From the NCBI GenBank assembly GCA_046349515.1, contig JAXMCE010000004.1:62001-126000 (forward strand): 64,000 bases of DNA. Reading direction: 5' to 3'. Source of the DNA: JBGPGW01 sp046349515. Lineage in GTDB: Bacteria > Pseudomonadota > Alphaproteobacteria > CADEGL01. Each line of letters starts with the position of its first letter. Within the stretch, counting starts at the first letter, position 1. The notes under the pieces are model-generated. The model saw nothing but the letters and a program-made list of their open reading frames with translations, was not told the origin of the DNA and did not search any database. Shown piece after piece: positions 23,736-31,707 of this stretch. The position numbers and the translations under genes are program-made.

Positions 23736-24821
23736 ATGGCGGAGGCCAAAGGCACAGCACCGAAGGAATCCTCAAAGCAGAACGGACCGCAGCCCGTGGC
23801 CAATTCGAACAAGGCCAACGAGCGCGCGGCATCCGTCGTCAGCGCATTGCGCATCGGCGAAGACGACGATGTGCCGAAGCGCCGTCCCAAACCCAAGATG
23901 AAACGCAAATGGGTCCCGGCCGGGCTGCCGGAGGCGGCAGCAAATCCGGACCTCGCCGCGATCTGCCATGACGACGCACGCCTGCGCGAGAATTTCCGGA
24001 GCGACAGCTATCCCTATGACCGCAGGCTCCGCGTGTCGCCCTACGAGGCTCAGAAGGCTCAGCTACAGGTCGAGCTGCTCAAGGTCCAGGCATGGGTCAA
24101 GGAAAGCGGTCAGCGCATCATCATTCTCTTTGAAGGCCGTGACGCGGCCGGCAAGGGCGGAACGATCAAGCGTTTCATGGAGCACTTGAACCCTCGCGGT
24201 GCGCGCGTCGTGGCGCTCGAAAAGCCGACCGACAAGGAACGGGGGCAGTGGTACTTCCAACGCTATATCGAGCATTTCCCCACTTCCGGGGAGATCGTGA
24301 TGTTCGACCGGTCCTGGTACAACCGCGCCGGCGTCGAGCACGTCATGGGTTTTTGCACGCGCCATGACTATCTCGAGTTCATGCGCCAATGCCCTGAGCT
24401 TGAGCGCATGCTCGTCAACAGCGGCATCCGTCTGTTCAAATACTGGTTCTCGGTCGGCCGCGAGGAGCAGCGCCGGCGTTTCATGGCCCGGCGCGGCGAT
24501 CCCTTGAAGCTCTGGAAGCTGAGCCCCATCGATGTCCAGTCGATCGACAAATGGGACGAGTACACGCAGGCCAAAGAAGCGATGTTCTTTCACACCGACA
24601 CGGCCGATGCGCCCTGGACGATCATCAAGTCCAACGACAAGAAGCGCGCGCGCCTCAACTGCATGCTGCACTTCCTTCACAATCTGCCCTATCCCAACAA
24701 GGACACGCGGGCGGTACTTGCGCCCGATCCCTTGATCGTGGGCTCGACGGCCCAAGTGATCGACCGTACGGCAACATCCTTCGCGGCGCGCATGCAGCAG
24801 GCGACGGAGGAATCGGAGTGA
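23736..24821 (+). CDS. ppk2: Polyphosphate kinase 2
   Basis: PPK2 moves phosphate between polyphosphate and nucleotides. The 361-residue protein has a basic, low-complexity N-terminus to about residue 62, then the PPK2 core with Walker A FEGRDAAGKGG at 132-142, the lid arginines around EKPTDKERGQWYFQRYIEHF, and Walker B MFDRSWYNRAGVEHVMGF. The single-domain core resembles class I enzymes, which favour nucleoside diphosphate phosphorylation. GGGAGG lies before the ATG at 23736. An exact FNR-type site upstream suggests induction at low oxygen. The stop is six bases from the convergent AsmA gene. Confidence 0.94.
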   Translation: MAEAKGTAPKESSKQNGPQPVANSNKANERAASVVSALRIGEDDDVPKRRPKPKMKRKWVPAGLPEAAANPDLAAICHDDARLRENFRSDSYPYDRRLRVSPYEAQKAQLQVELLKVQAWVKESGQRIIILFEGRDAAGKGGTIKRFMEHLNPRGARVVALEKPTDKERGQWYFQRYIEHFPTSGEIVMFDRSWYNRAGVEHVMGFCTRHDYLEFMRQCPELERMLVNSGIRLFKYWFSVGREEQRRRFMARRGDPLKLWKLSPIDVQSIDKWDEYTQAKEAMFFHTDTADAPWTIIKSNDKKRARLNCMLHFLHNLPYPNKDTRAVLAPDPLIVGSTAQVIDRTATSFAARMQQATEESE

Positions 24822-24827
24822 GGACGG

Positions 24828-27800
24828 TCAGCCTCCGAGTCCTTTGAGGATGCCCTTCAACTGATCCTTGGGGCTTTGGGGCTTCTGTTGAGGGCCTGAT
24901 GGCGGCTTCTGCCCGCCAAGCCCTGGCACGACTTGCTCGATGACGCCGGGAGCCGTGGGTTTGGTGCCCTGAATCGCACTGCCGCCGACCTTGAGGTCGG
25001 GCTGGTCGAGCGAGCCCGTCGCCACGACCGTCAGCACGGGCTGGTTCGGTGCCGATTTGAGCGAGACCTTTCCCTGCCCATCCACGGTATAGGGCGGCAG
25101 ATTCACGGTCCCCGTGACGAGCGCGATGCCTTGGGTGCTCTCGAGGCGGAGATCGTTCGTGCGGATCACGCCCTTGTCCGCCGCAAAGGTCCCCTTGAGC
25201 GTAGCGGGCGCGGATCCGAAGGCGCTCAAGAGCGCCCCGGTCGCCCCGGCAAATCCCTGCAAGCCCTTGATCTGAGACGCCAGGAGACCAAGCGCGGCTG
25301 CCCCGCCCATCTCCTTCTCCTTGACCCGCACGGTCACGTTGCCATCGATCGAGCCCTGACCGGACAGCGTGCTGACGAGATCGTATTCGCTCTTGGCCGT
25401 CGCGCGGAGCGTGCTCTTGACCGTGGCCCGTCCGGACGCCCGGTCAAGATCGGCGAGGCCCTTGAGCGCCTGATCGACATCGAATTGGTTGAGCACGATC
25501 TCCGCCGTCGTTCCGCCCTCCGCATTGAGCTTCGCTTTGGCGTCAAGCTCGCCATCGAACAGCTTGCCGGTCAGCTTTCGCAACTCGAGCACGCCATCCG
25601 CGACGTCCGCGTCGACCACGGCATCGACGATGCTGTATTTCTCCATGCGGAGAGCGCTGGCCTGCAGTTTGAGATCCGCGTCGAACGATTTGAGCGCCGA
25701 TAAGTCCATCCGCTCGCGCGACCAGCGTTCGCTGGCTCGCTTGGGTGCCGCGGCGCCCCCTTTCTTGGCGCTGCCTGCTGGAGCCGTCACCTGCGCCTTC
25801 GCTCCGCCACCGAAGCCGAGCGCAGCGAGCGGCAGCTCGCCGGTCGTGAGGGCGATCGAATACTTCGGCCGCGGTTGCGCGAACGCCGCCTTGAGGTCGC
25901 CGGCCAGCGGCGAGGCGCCGAGGTTCCCCTTGAGGCCCGAGAGCGCGAGAGTGGCGCGATCTCCCGAGGCTTTGCCGGATAATTTGAAGGCGCCGATCTT
26001 GCCCGCCGGCGCATCGGGTGAAAACGTCCGCACGATGGCCGCCGCGTCCGGAAAGTCGAGCGCAAGGTCAAGGTCGTATTTTGGATTGGCAGCGAAGTCG
26101 GCGAGCCGCCCTTTCGCCCGTGCCGATCCGTTCCAAACGCCGAGACCGAGGTCGACGACGACGTCCTGGTCGGCCGTCTTGGCCGAGCCCGTCAGCGTGA
26201 CCCGCCCCAGCTTCTCGGCTGCCGCCGGCACATTCAGCCCGGCCAGCTTCAGGACGCGCGGCAAATCGTTCGAGCGGAGGTCGAGCCCGGCTTTGATCTG
26301 GGGCGTCGTCGAAAATCCGCTCATCACCGCATTGATCTTGCCCTGAGCGCCCGCAAGATCCTGCACGCTCAGTTCCTTGAGCGTGAGAACGCCGCCCTGA
26401 AGAGTGCCGTCGAGAGCGAGGCCCTGGATCTGAGTGGAGCCATAGCTGAGTTGCGCGACGCGCGCCTGGAGATTCGCATCAAACGATTCGAGCGGCGACA
26501 GGGAAGCCAATCCCCCTCCGCCGCTATTGGCCTGGTCGGATTTGGCCGCGCCCGATTCAGCACCGTCCGTATTCCCGCCCTCCCTCTGTCGTGCCGACGG
26601 CAGGTAGGCGTCCAAGGCCAGGCGGTCGATCGCGATGGCGGCGCCGAAGGCGGGCCGCTCACGCATCGCGAGCGTGATGCCGCCCGTGACGCGTGTTGCA
26701 TCGAAACCGGCCTGCAGGTCGCGAAACTGGATCTCGTCGCCGTTGGCCGCGATGCGACATGACAGCGACGTTTTCTTCAGCCGATCCTCAGCGATACCCT
26801 CCACGTCGGCGCCAAGCCAAGCAAGAATCGCGCGCGCATTGTTCGCAGCGAATTCGAGGCCGCCGTCAAAGCGCGGTGAGCCGTTTCGGGACGTCAAGGC
26901 ACCGGTCAAGGAGATCGTGCCGTCGCCGGGCAATCGCGCCGCCGCTCTCTGCAGGGTGAGCTGGCCACCGGCGAGCTGCGCGATGAGATGGGCCTCTCGC
27001 ACCTCGCCCTGTCGGTAGACGACTGTCTTTGCCAGAACGTCGACCGACCCTGAAAGATCCGAGGGAAGAGCGACGCCGTCCTTCTGTCCCTTGGCAGGCG
27101 TCGCGCCAGACTGGGCGGGCGCGGCCGGCTTCGTCGTCGGGGCTGCCACTTTGCCGCCGGTGCTTGGAGCGGCGGGGGCAGGCCGCGCCGCAAGCAGGGG
27201 GTCGAGATCGATGCGATCGGCGACGATTTTGATGGCGGTGCGCGCGGGTTTCACGAAGCTCGATTCGACGCTTCCGGTCGCGCGCGATTCGCCAAGCATG
27301 ATGTCGATGTCGGAAACGCTCATCCGCTGCGCCGATGCGGCAACAATGCCACTCAAGGCAAAGCGCTGCGCCAACCCGCTCGGCGCGCCGGTTTCGCCGA
27401 ACATCGCGTGGAGGAGCTTGCCGAGATCATTCGCCTCGGCATGGAGTTTCCCCGTGATACCGCCAGCTTCTGCCTGCGACGCCTCTCCCTTGAATTCGAG
27501 ACGACTGGTCCCCGGCTCGATCGCGAGGGTCGCACCGATCGTGACGGGCTTCTGCGGCTCGATCTCGCCAATCGACACATCGAACCGGGTTGGCACACCC
27601 CGGGGCAGCGCCGACCCCGTCGCTAGGATCGGTCCCTTGGACGAGTGGATCGAGACCTCAGCATCGAGATCGTTGACCCGTTCGAGCAATCCGCTCTGCG
27701 AATCCCGATAGACGATGACTCCATCGGTGATCGTGAGCCGATCGAGCTTGATGAGCCCACGCCCACGTGTTTCGCCTGCCGCCTCGTCCTTGCCGGGCGC

Positions 27801-28208
27801 CGCGGCATCGGTCTCGGTCAAAGCCGCGAACCGCCAATTGGATTGGCCATTGGCCAACGTTTCGAGCTCGACGACGGGGCGGTTGAGCGAAAGGCTGGCG
27901 ATCTCGAGACGCCCCGCGAGAAGCGGCAGGATCGCGACCCTGAGCCGGAGCGACTTGAGCGTGACCATGTCGGGCACCGCCGCACCTTCGGCGTTCGACA
28001 ATCTCAAATCTTCGACGAGCACGGTCGGCTGCGGCAGGATCGACAAATCGACCTTGCCGGCGATGGTGAGGTCGCGGCCGGTCATGGCTTTGACGCGCGT
28101 CTGGACCTCGCTCACATAGTACGCGCGATCGATGAAGCTCGGCGCGAGCAACGCGGCGCCAATCACGAGGACGACCACCGCCGCAACGGCATAGAACGAC
28201 TTCTTCAA
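24828..28208 (-). CDS. AsmA-family inner-membrane/periplasmic protein
   Basis: A 1126-residue protein with a single N-terminal membrane anchor (FYAVAAVVVLVIGAALLAP) and the AsmA N-terminal domain (DLTIAGKVDLSILPQPTVLVEDLRLSNAEG, quoted in part), then long repetitive beta-rich sequence and the AsmA C-terminal domain. It ends with a Gly/Pro/Gln-rich tail. AsmA-like proteins are bridge-like lipid carriers between inner and outer membrane, and this long form fits that group. The start is TTG at 28208, with GGAGG seven bases upstream. Confidence 0.88.
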   Translation of the reverse strand: MKKSFYAVAAVVVLVIGAALLAPSFIDRAYYVSEVQTRVKAMTGRDLTIAGKVDLSILPQPTVLVEDLRLSNAEGAAVPDMVTLKSLRLRVAILPLLAGRLEIASLSLNRPVVELETLANGQSNWRFAALTETDAAAPGKDEAAGETRGRGLIKLDRLTITDGVIVYRDSQSGLLERVNDLDAEVSIHSSKGPILATGSALPRGVPTRFDVSIGEIEPQKPVTIGATLAIEPGTSRLEFKGEASQAEAGGITGKLHAEANDLGKLLHAMFGETGAPSGLAQRFALSGIVAASAQRMSVSDIDIMLGESRATGSVESSFVKPARTAIKIVADRIDLDPLLAARPAPAAPSTGGKVAAPTTKPAAPAQSGATPAKGQKDGVALPSDLSGSVDVLAKTVVYRQGEVREAHLIAQLAGGQLTLQRAAARLPGDGTISLTGALTSRNGSPRFDGGLEFAANNARAILAWLGADVEGIAEDRLKKTSLSCRIAANGDEIQFRDLQAGFDATRVTGGITLAMRERPAFGAAIAIDRLALDAYLPSARQREGGNTDGAESGAAKSDQANSGGGGLASLSPLESFDANLQARVAQLSYGSTQIQGLALDGTLQGGVLTLKELSVQDLAGAQGKINAVMSGFSTTPQIKAGLDLRSNDLPRVLKLAGLNVPAAAEKLGRVTLTGSAKTADQDVVVDLGLGVWNGSARAKGRLADFAANPKYDLDLALDFPDAAAIVRTFSPDAPAGKIGAFKLSGKASGDRATLALSGLKGNLGASPLAGDLKAAFAQPRPKYSIALTTGELPLAALGFGGGAKAQVTAPAGSAKKGGAAAPKRASERWSRERMDLSALKSFDADLKLQASALRMEKYSIVDAVVDADVADGVLELRKLTGKLFDGELDAKAKLNAEGGTTAEIVLNQFDVDQALKGLADLDRASGRATVKSTLRATAKSEYDLVSTLSGQGSIDGNVTVRVKEKEMGGAAALGLLASQIKGLQGFAGATGALLSAFGSAPATLKGTFAADKGVIRTNDLRLESTQGIALVTGTVNLPPYTVDGQGKVSLKSAPNQPVLTVVATGSLDQPDLKVGGSAIQGTKPTAPGVIEQVVPGLGGQKPPSGPQQKPQSPKDQLKGILKGLGG

Positions 28209-28270
28209 TCCCGATCCTCCTCGAGACGGCCGCCCGGTGGCCCTACCGCCTCGCGCAAGCTAAGAGATGG

Positions 28271-28294
28271 CCATTGATCGCTCAAGATCAATGG
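28271..28294. repeat. Perfect inverted repeat between the FAD oxidase and AsmA genes
   Basis: Arms CCATTGATC and GATCAATGG form a perfect nine-base inverted repeat around a six-base centre. It lies in the 137-base gap after the FAD oxidase stop and 63 bases before the AsmA start on the minus strand. It could be a terminator hairpin, though without a T run, or an operator for AsmA. Confidence 0.5.
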
Positions 28295-28345
28295 GTTGCG
28301 CTGAGAGAGAGTCGCGACCAATACCCAGTGGCGGAAGGAAGCGCG

Positions 28346-29731
28346 TCAGACGCGGACGACCTTGCCCGGGTTCATCAGATTGTGGGGATCGAGCGTCTGC
28401 TTGATCGATCGCATCACGGCCACGGCTTCCCCGTGCTCGGCAATGAGGAAGTCGACCTTGCCATACCCGACGCCGTGCTCACCCGTGCACGTCCCGTCCA
28501 TCGACAAAGCGCGCATGACAAGGCGTTCATTGATTCGCTCCGCTTCCTTGAGCTCCTCGGGCTTATTCGGGTCGACAAGTATCGTCAGATGGAAATTGCC
28601 GTCGCCGACGTGCCCCACGATCGGAGCCAACAAAGGCGACGTTTTCATGTCTTCTTGAGTTTCGCGGATACAGTCGGCCAGGCGGGAGATCGGCACGCAG
28701 ACATCGGTCGGCCAGATCCGGCTCCCGGGACGATACGCCATGGCCGCATAGCCCGCATCGTGCCGCGCCTGCCACAGTTTCGTCCTGTCCTCGGGTTTCG
28801 TCGCCCATGCGAAGTCGGCGCCGCCATGCTCGCTCGCGATGGCCTGCACGGCCTCGGCTTGCTCGGCGACGCCGGCGGTGCTGCCGTGGAATTCGAGAAA
28901 CAAGGTGGGCGCCACCGGGTAGTTGGTCTTCGCATACCGATTGATCGCCTCGATCATCAGCTCGTCGAGAAGCTCGATGCGCGCGACAGGAATGCCGGAT
29001 TGGATCGTGAGGATTGTCGTATTGACCGCGTCGACGAGGGTTGGGAACGGGCAGACCGCCGCCGACATCGCCTCGGGGATTCCGTAGAGGCGCAGGGTGA
29101 TGTCCGTGATGACGCCGAGCGTGCCTTCCGAGCCCACGAAGAGGCGCGTGAGGTCGTAGCCCGCGGCCGACTTGCGCGCGCGCTTCGACGTACGGATTAC
29201 CCGCCCGTCGGCCAGGACGACGGTGAGCCCCAAGACGTTGTCGCGCATCGTTCCATAGCGGACCGCGTTCGTGCCGGAAGCGCGGGTTGCCGTCATGCCG
29301 CCGATCGACGCGTTCGCACCGGGATCGATCGGAAAGAACAACCCTTGATCGCGCAAGTAATCGTTCAACTGCTTGCGCGTTACGCCTGGCTGGACGGTGC
29401 AGTCGAGGTCTTGCGCATTCACGCTGAGGATGCGGTTCATTTGGGAGAGGTCGACGCAGACCCCTCCGGACAGTGCCGCCACGTGACCCTCGAGCGACGT
29501 TCCCGTTCCGAAGGGAACGATGGGAACGCGATGCTCGGCGCAGAGGCGAACGATGTCCACCACGTCCTCGGTCGATTGGGCGAACACGACGGCGTCCGGC
29601 GGCTCCGCCCGGTGGTAGGATTCGTCACGCCCGTGCTGCTCGCGGATCGCGGCAGTGGTCGACACCCGGTTGTCGAATCGCGCCCTAAGGGCCGCAATCA
29701 ATGCATCGGTTCGCGCAGGCGCGGCGGTCAT
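28346..29731 (-). CDS. FAD-linked oxidase, D-lactate dehydrogenase/GlcD-like
   Basis: The 461-residue protein has an FAD_binding_4 (PCMH) domain, with VPFGTGTSLEGHV and DPGANASIGGMTATRASGTN, and the FAD-oxidase C domain with LFLEFHGS, HVGDGNFHL and TCTGEHGVGYGK. These are the hallmarks of cytochrome-type D-lactate dehydrogenase and GlcD proteins, which oxidise D-2-hydroxyacids and pass electrons to the respiratory chain. No GlcE or GlcF partners are adjacent, which favours a D-lactate dehydrogenase over a glycolate oxidase subunit. GGAG lies eight bases before the ATG. Confidence 0.9.
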   Translation of the reverse strand: MTAAPARTDALIAALRARFDNRVSTTAAIREQHGRDESYHRAEPPDAVVFAQSTEDVVDIVRLCAEHRVPIVPFGTGTSLEGHVAALSGGVCVDLSQMNRILSVNAQDLDCTVQPGVTRKQLNDYLRDQGLFFPIDPGANASIGGMTATRASGTNAVRYGTMRDNVLGLTVVLADGRVIRTSKRARKSAAGYDLTRLFVGSEGTLGVITDITLRLYGIPEAMSAAVCPFPTLVDAVNTTILTIQSGIPVARIELLDELMIEAINRYAKTNYPVAPTLFLEFHGSTAGVAEQAEAVQAIASEHGGADFAWATKPEDRTKLWQARHDAGYAAMAYRPGSRIWPTDVCVPISRLADCIRETQEDMKTSPLLAPIVGHVGDGNFHLTILVDPNKPEELKEAERINERLVMRALSMDGTCTGEHGVGYGKVDFLIAEHGEAVAVMRSIKQTLDPHNLMNPGKVVRV

Positions 29732-29951
29732 GGACTCGGCTCCAACGGACGTGTGCCGGCGGGCGCTCCGCGGTGATGGGCGCTCGCGCGCCGCAAGGCG
29801 TCTTCGGCATATCTCCTCGTCTGCCCGAGGGTGGGCGACGGGAACCCATCACGAGGGGCCTTACCGACCGGCTTTGGATGTTGAGCCTAGTCGTTGCGCG
29901 AATGCGTCGCAATGGCCGGCGAAGGCGCGGAAAATCGGCAGTCCGAGCGGG

Positions 29952-30794
29952 TTACGCCCGCGGACCGTAGAGCACCAACAAGCGCGCTTCGATGCTCTCG
30001 CGCGGCGGGGCACCGAGCGGCGCCGTCGGATCGTCGAATGCCGTATGGGCGGTGAAGCGCGCGACGCCATCCTCAGCGGAATCGTAGCACTTGAGAAGCA
30101 AAGCCTCGTCCGTTCGCATGTCCGGAAAGTAGAACCAGCGATGACGCGGGCTGTGCGTCACGGTGTAGGTCTCGCCGACCCGGTCGCGGTAGACGAGATC
30201 GGTCTTGACGAAATCGCCAAGGGAGATGCTTTCCGCATCGCAGACGGCAAGCGGCGTCGACTTCACGGGACCGCGGATGGGGCGCCACACATTGATGAGC
30301 GCGAAGCGATGGGCAAGCCATTTCTCGGGGTCGATCCCGACGGCCCGCAGTTCGTCGGCGGCGCGCCGCGGTCCCGAGTTCATCGTGAAGTCGTTGTGGA
30401 CCCGGCGCACCGGCTCACGCACGCCGTTCGCCGAGCGCCCGACGACCGATCCGCTCCGCAGGTTGTAGTCGAACGCCAGCACCTTCGGCGCGCCGGTCAC
30501 CCGGCGCAGGACGTCTTCACATTCCCGCAGATAGACACGGCGGATCGTTTGTTCGTCAGAAAAATCGCTCACGCCGCTCGCATGCTCGATCAGGGCAAAG
30601 CCGTGCCGGTCGAGGGAGAAATCCTCGCCGCGGCCATTTGCAATGGGCACCTGAACATCCGTGTAGGTCCCCGTACGCCAGGGGACGCCCGCCGGCGGCT
30701 CATAGGTGTAGGACACGGGCCGCTCGCCCGGCGCGATGTAGGTCAGCGACGCGTCGACATGGTGTGACCGGGCGGCATGGGCATGCGCTGTCAT
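29952..30794 (-). CDS. CmcJ/NvfI-type non-haem iron oxygenase-like protein
   Basis: The 280-residue protein matches the CmcJ/AsaB/NvfI family. Typical segments are RRVHNDFTMNSGP, FALINVWRPIRGPVKSTPLAVCD, HRWFYFPDM, LLLKCYDSAEDG and FTAHTAFDDP followed by PRESIEARLL. The His/Asp pair in VHND and the late His form the likely 2-His-1-carboxylate iron site. Family members act in fungal and bacterial secondary metabolism (cephamycin methoxylation, fungal endoperoxide chemistry), yet there is no biosynthetic cluster here. GGGAG lies six bases before the ATG at 30794. Confidence 0.8.
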   Translation of the reverse strand: MTAHAHAARSHHVDASLTYIAPGERPVSYTYEPPAGVPWRTGTYTDVQVPIANGRGEDFSLDRHGFALIEHASGVSDFSDEQTIRRVYLRECEDVLRRVTGAPKVLAFDYNLRSGSVVGRSANGVREPVRRVHNDFTMNSGPRRAADELRAVGIDPEKWLAHRFALINVWRPIRGPVKSTPLAVCDAESISLGDFVKTDLVYRDRVGETYTVTHSPRHRWFYFPDMRTDEALLLKCYDSAEDGVARFTAHTAFDDPTAPLGAPPRESIEARLLVLYGPRA

Positions 30795-30971
30795 GGTCCT
30801 CTCCCACATTCTGCTCCCGGCCTATCCAGGCGCGGGGTTGTGATGGACCATTAGATCATGAAATTATCGAGGTCGGTCAACGTCGCAAATGTCGATTTGA
30901 CAAGATATTTTCTCTTAATAATAGAAAACAAAACTAATGCGAATAGTCGTGCGACCTGTCGTCGCGATGTC

Positions 30972-31000
30972 GCCCCCTTTGGATACCGTCCAAAGGGGGC
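30972..31000 (-). terminator. Hairpin between the flavin reductase and CmcJ-like genes
   Basis: A perfect 12-pair stem (GCCCCCTTTGGA with TCCAAAGGGGGC) encloses a five-base loop. It lies 40 bases after the flavin reductase stop on the minus strand. There is no following T run, but the position and stem strength favour a terminator. Between it and the CmcJ-like gene is an AT-rich segment (about 30890-30940) that probably carries that gene's promoter. Confidence 0.6.
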
Positions 31001-31040
31001 TGTCCATGCCTCCGTGCCGACAATGGAAATCGGCTCGATC

Positions 31041-31544
31041 TCATCCGCCGTAGAACGTCTTCGGCCCCAACTCCTTCATATGGAGGATCGCCTCGTCGGG
31101 GCGTGCGGCCGGCGCCTTTGCAACATTCGCGGCGACGACTTCGCCGACGACGATGTGGTGATCCCCCCGTTCGACGATATCGACCACACGACATTCCACG
31201 TGGGCTGGCACGCTTTCGAGAACCGGTGCCCCTGTCGTGCCCTTTCGATAGGCCTCGCCGTTGATCTTGCCGCCCTCCTTCGCCGTCGGCTTGAAGAAGG
31301 CGAAAGCCGTCGCTTGCTGACCGCTGCCGAGCATGTTGAGCGCGAAGGCACGCGTCTCCTTGACGATCTGATAGGCGCCGGAATCCGTCTTCACCCCGAC
31401 CGCGACGAGCGGCGGGTTGAACGAGGTCTGCGTCACCCAATTGACGGTTGCCGCTGCCACGGTGCCATTCGGCGCTTCGGCGGTCAGCACATAGAGGCCG
31501 TAGGGGATCATCCGCAGCGCGGTCTTCTTAGCTTCGGGGTCCAT
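31041..31544 (-). CDS. Flavin reductase-domain FMN-binding protein
   Basis: A 167-residue split-barrel protein of the flavin reductase-like family. It has the FMN-binding region (GLYVLTAEAPNGTVAAATVNW), TQTSFNPPLVAVGV, and FALNMLGSGQQATAFAFF. Such proteins either reduce FMN for a two-component monooxygenase or bind flavin in other redox roles. No monooxygenase lies beside it. GGGAGG is seven bases before the ATG at 31544. A strong hairpin follows the stop. Confidence 0.87.
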   Translation of the reverse strand: MDPEAKKTALRMIPYGLYVLTAEAPNGTVAAATVNWVTQTSFNPPLVAVGVKTDSGAYQIVKETRAFALNMLGSGQQATAFAFFKPTAKEGGKINGEAYRKGTTGAPVLESVPAHVECRVVDIVERGDHHIVVGEVVAANVAKAPAARPDEAILHMKELGPKTFYGG

Positions 31545-31707
31545 GGTGTTTCCTCCCTCATTCCCGTGGGCGTGATCTTAACCCGCCGCGCGCTGCCTGT
31601 CGGCAGGCACACGGCCGCAGCCGAGCGCACTCGTGGCTGCCCCAAAACGGGGGCGGCCCGGTACGCCCGTGATCGAGAACACAACGCCGGCAACGAGCCA
31701 CAACGCC

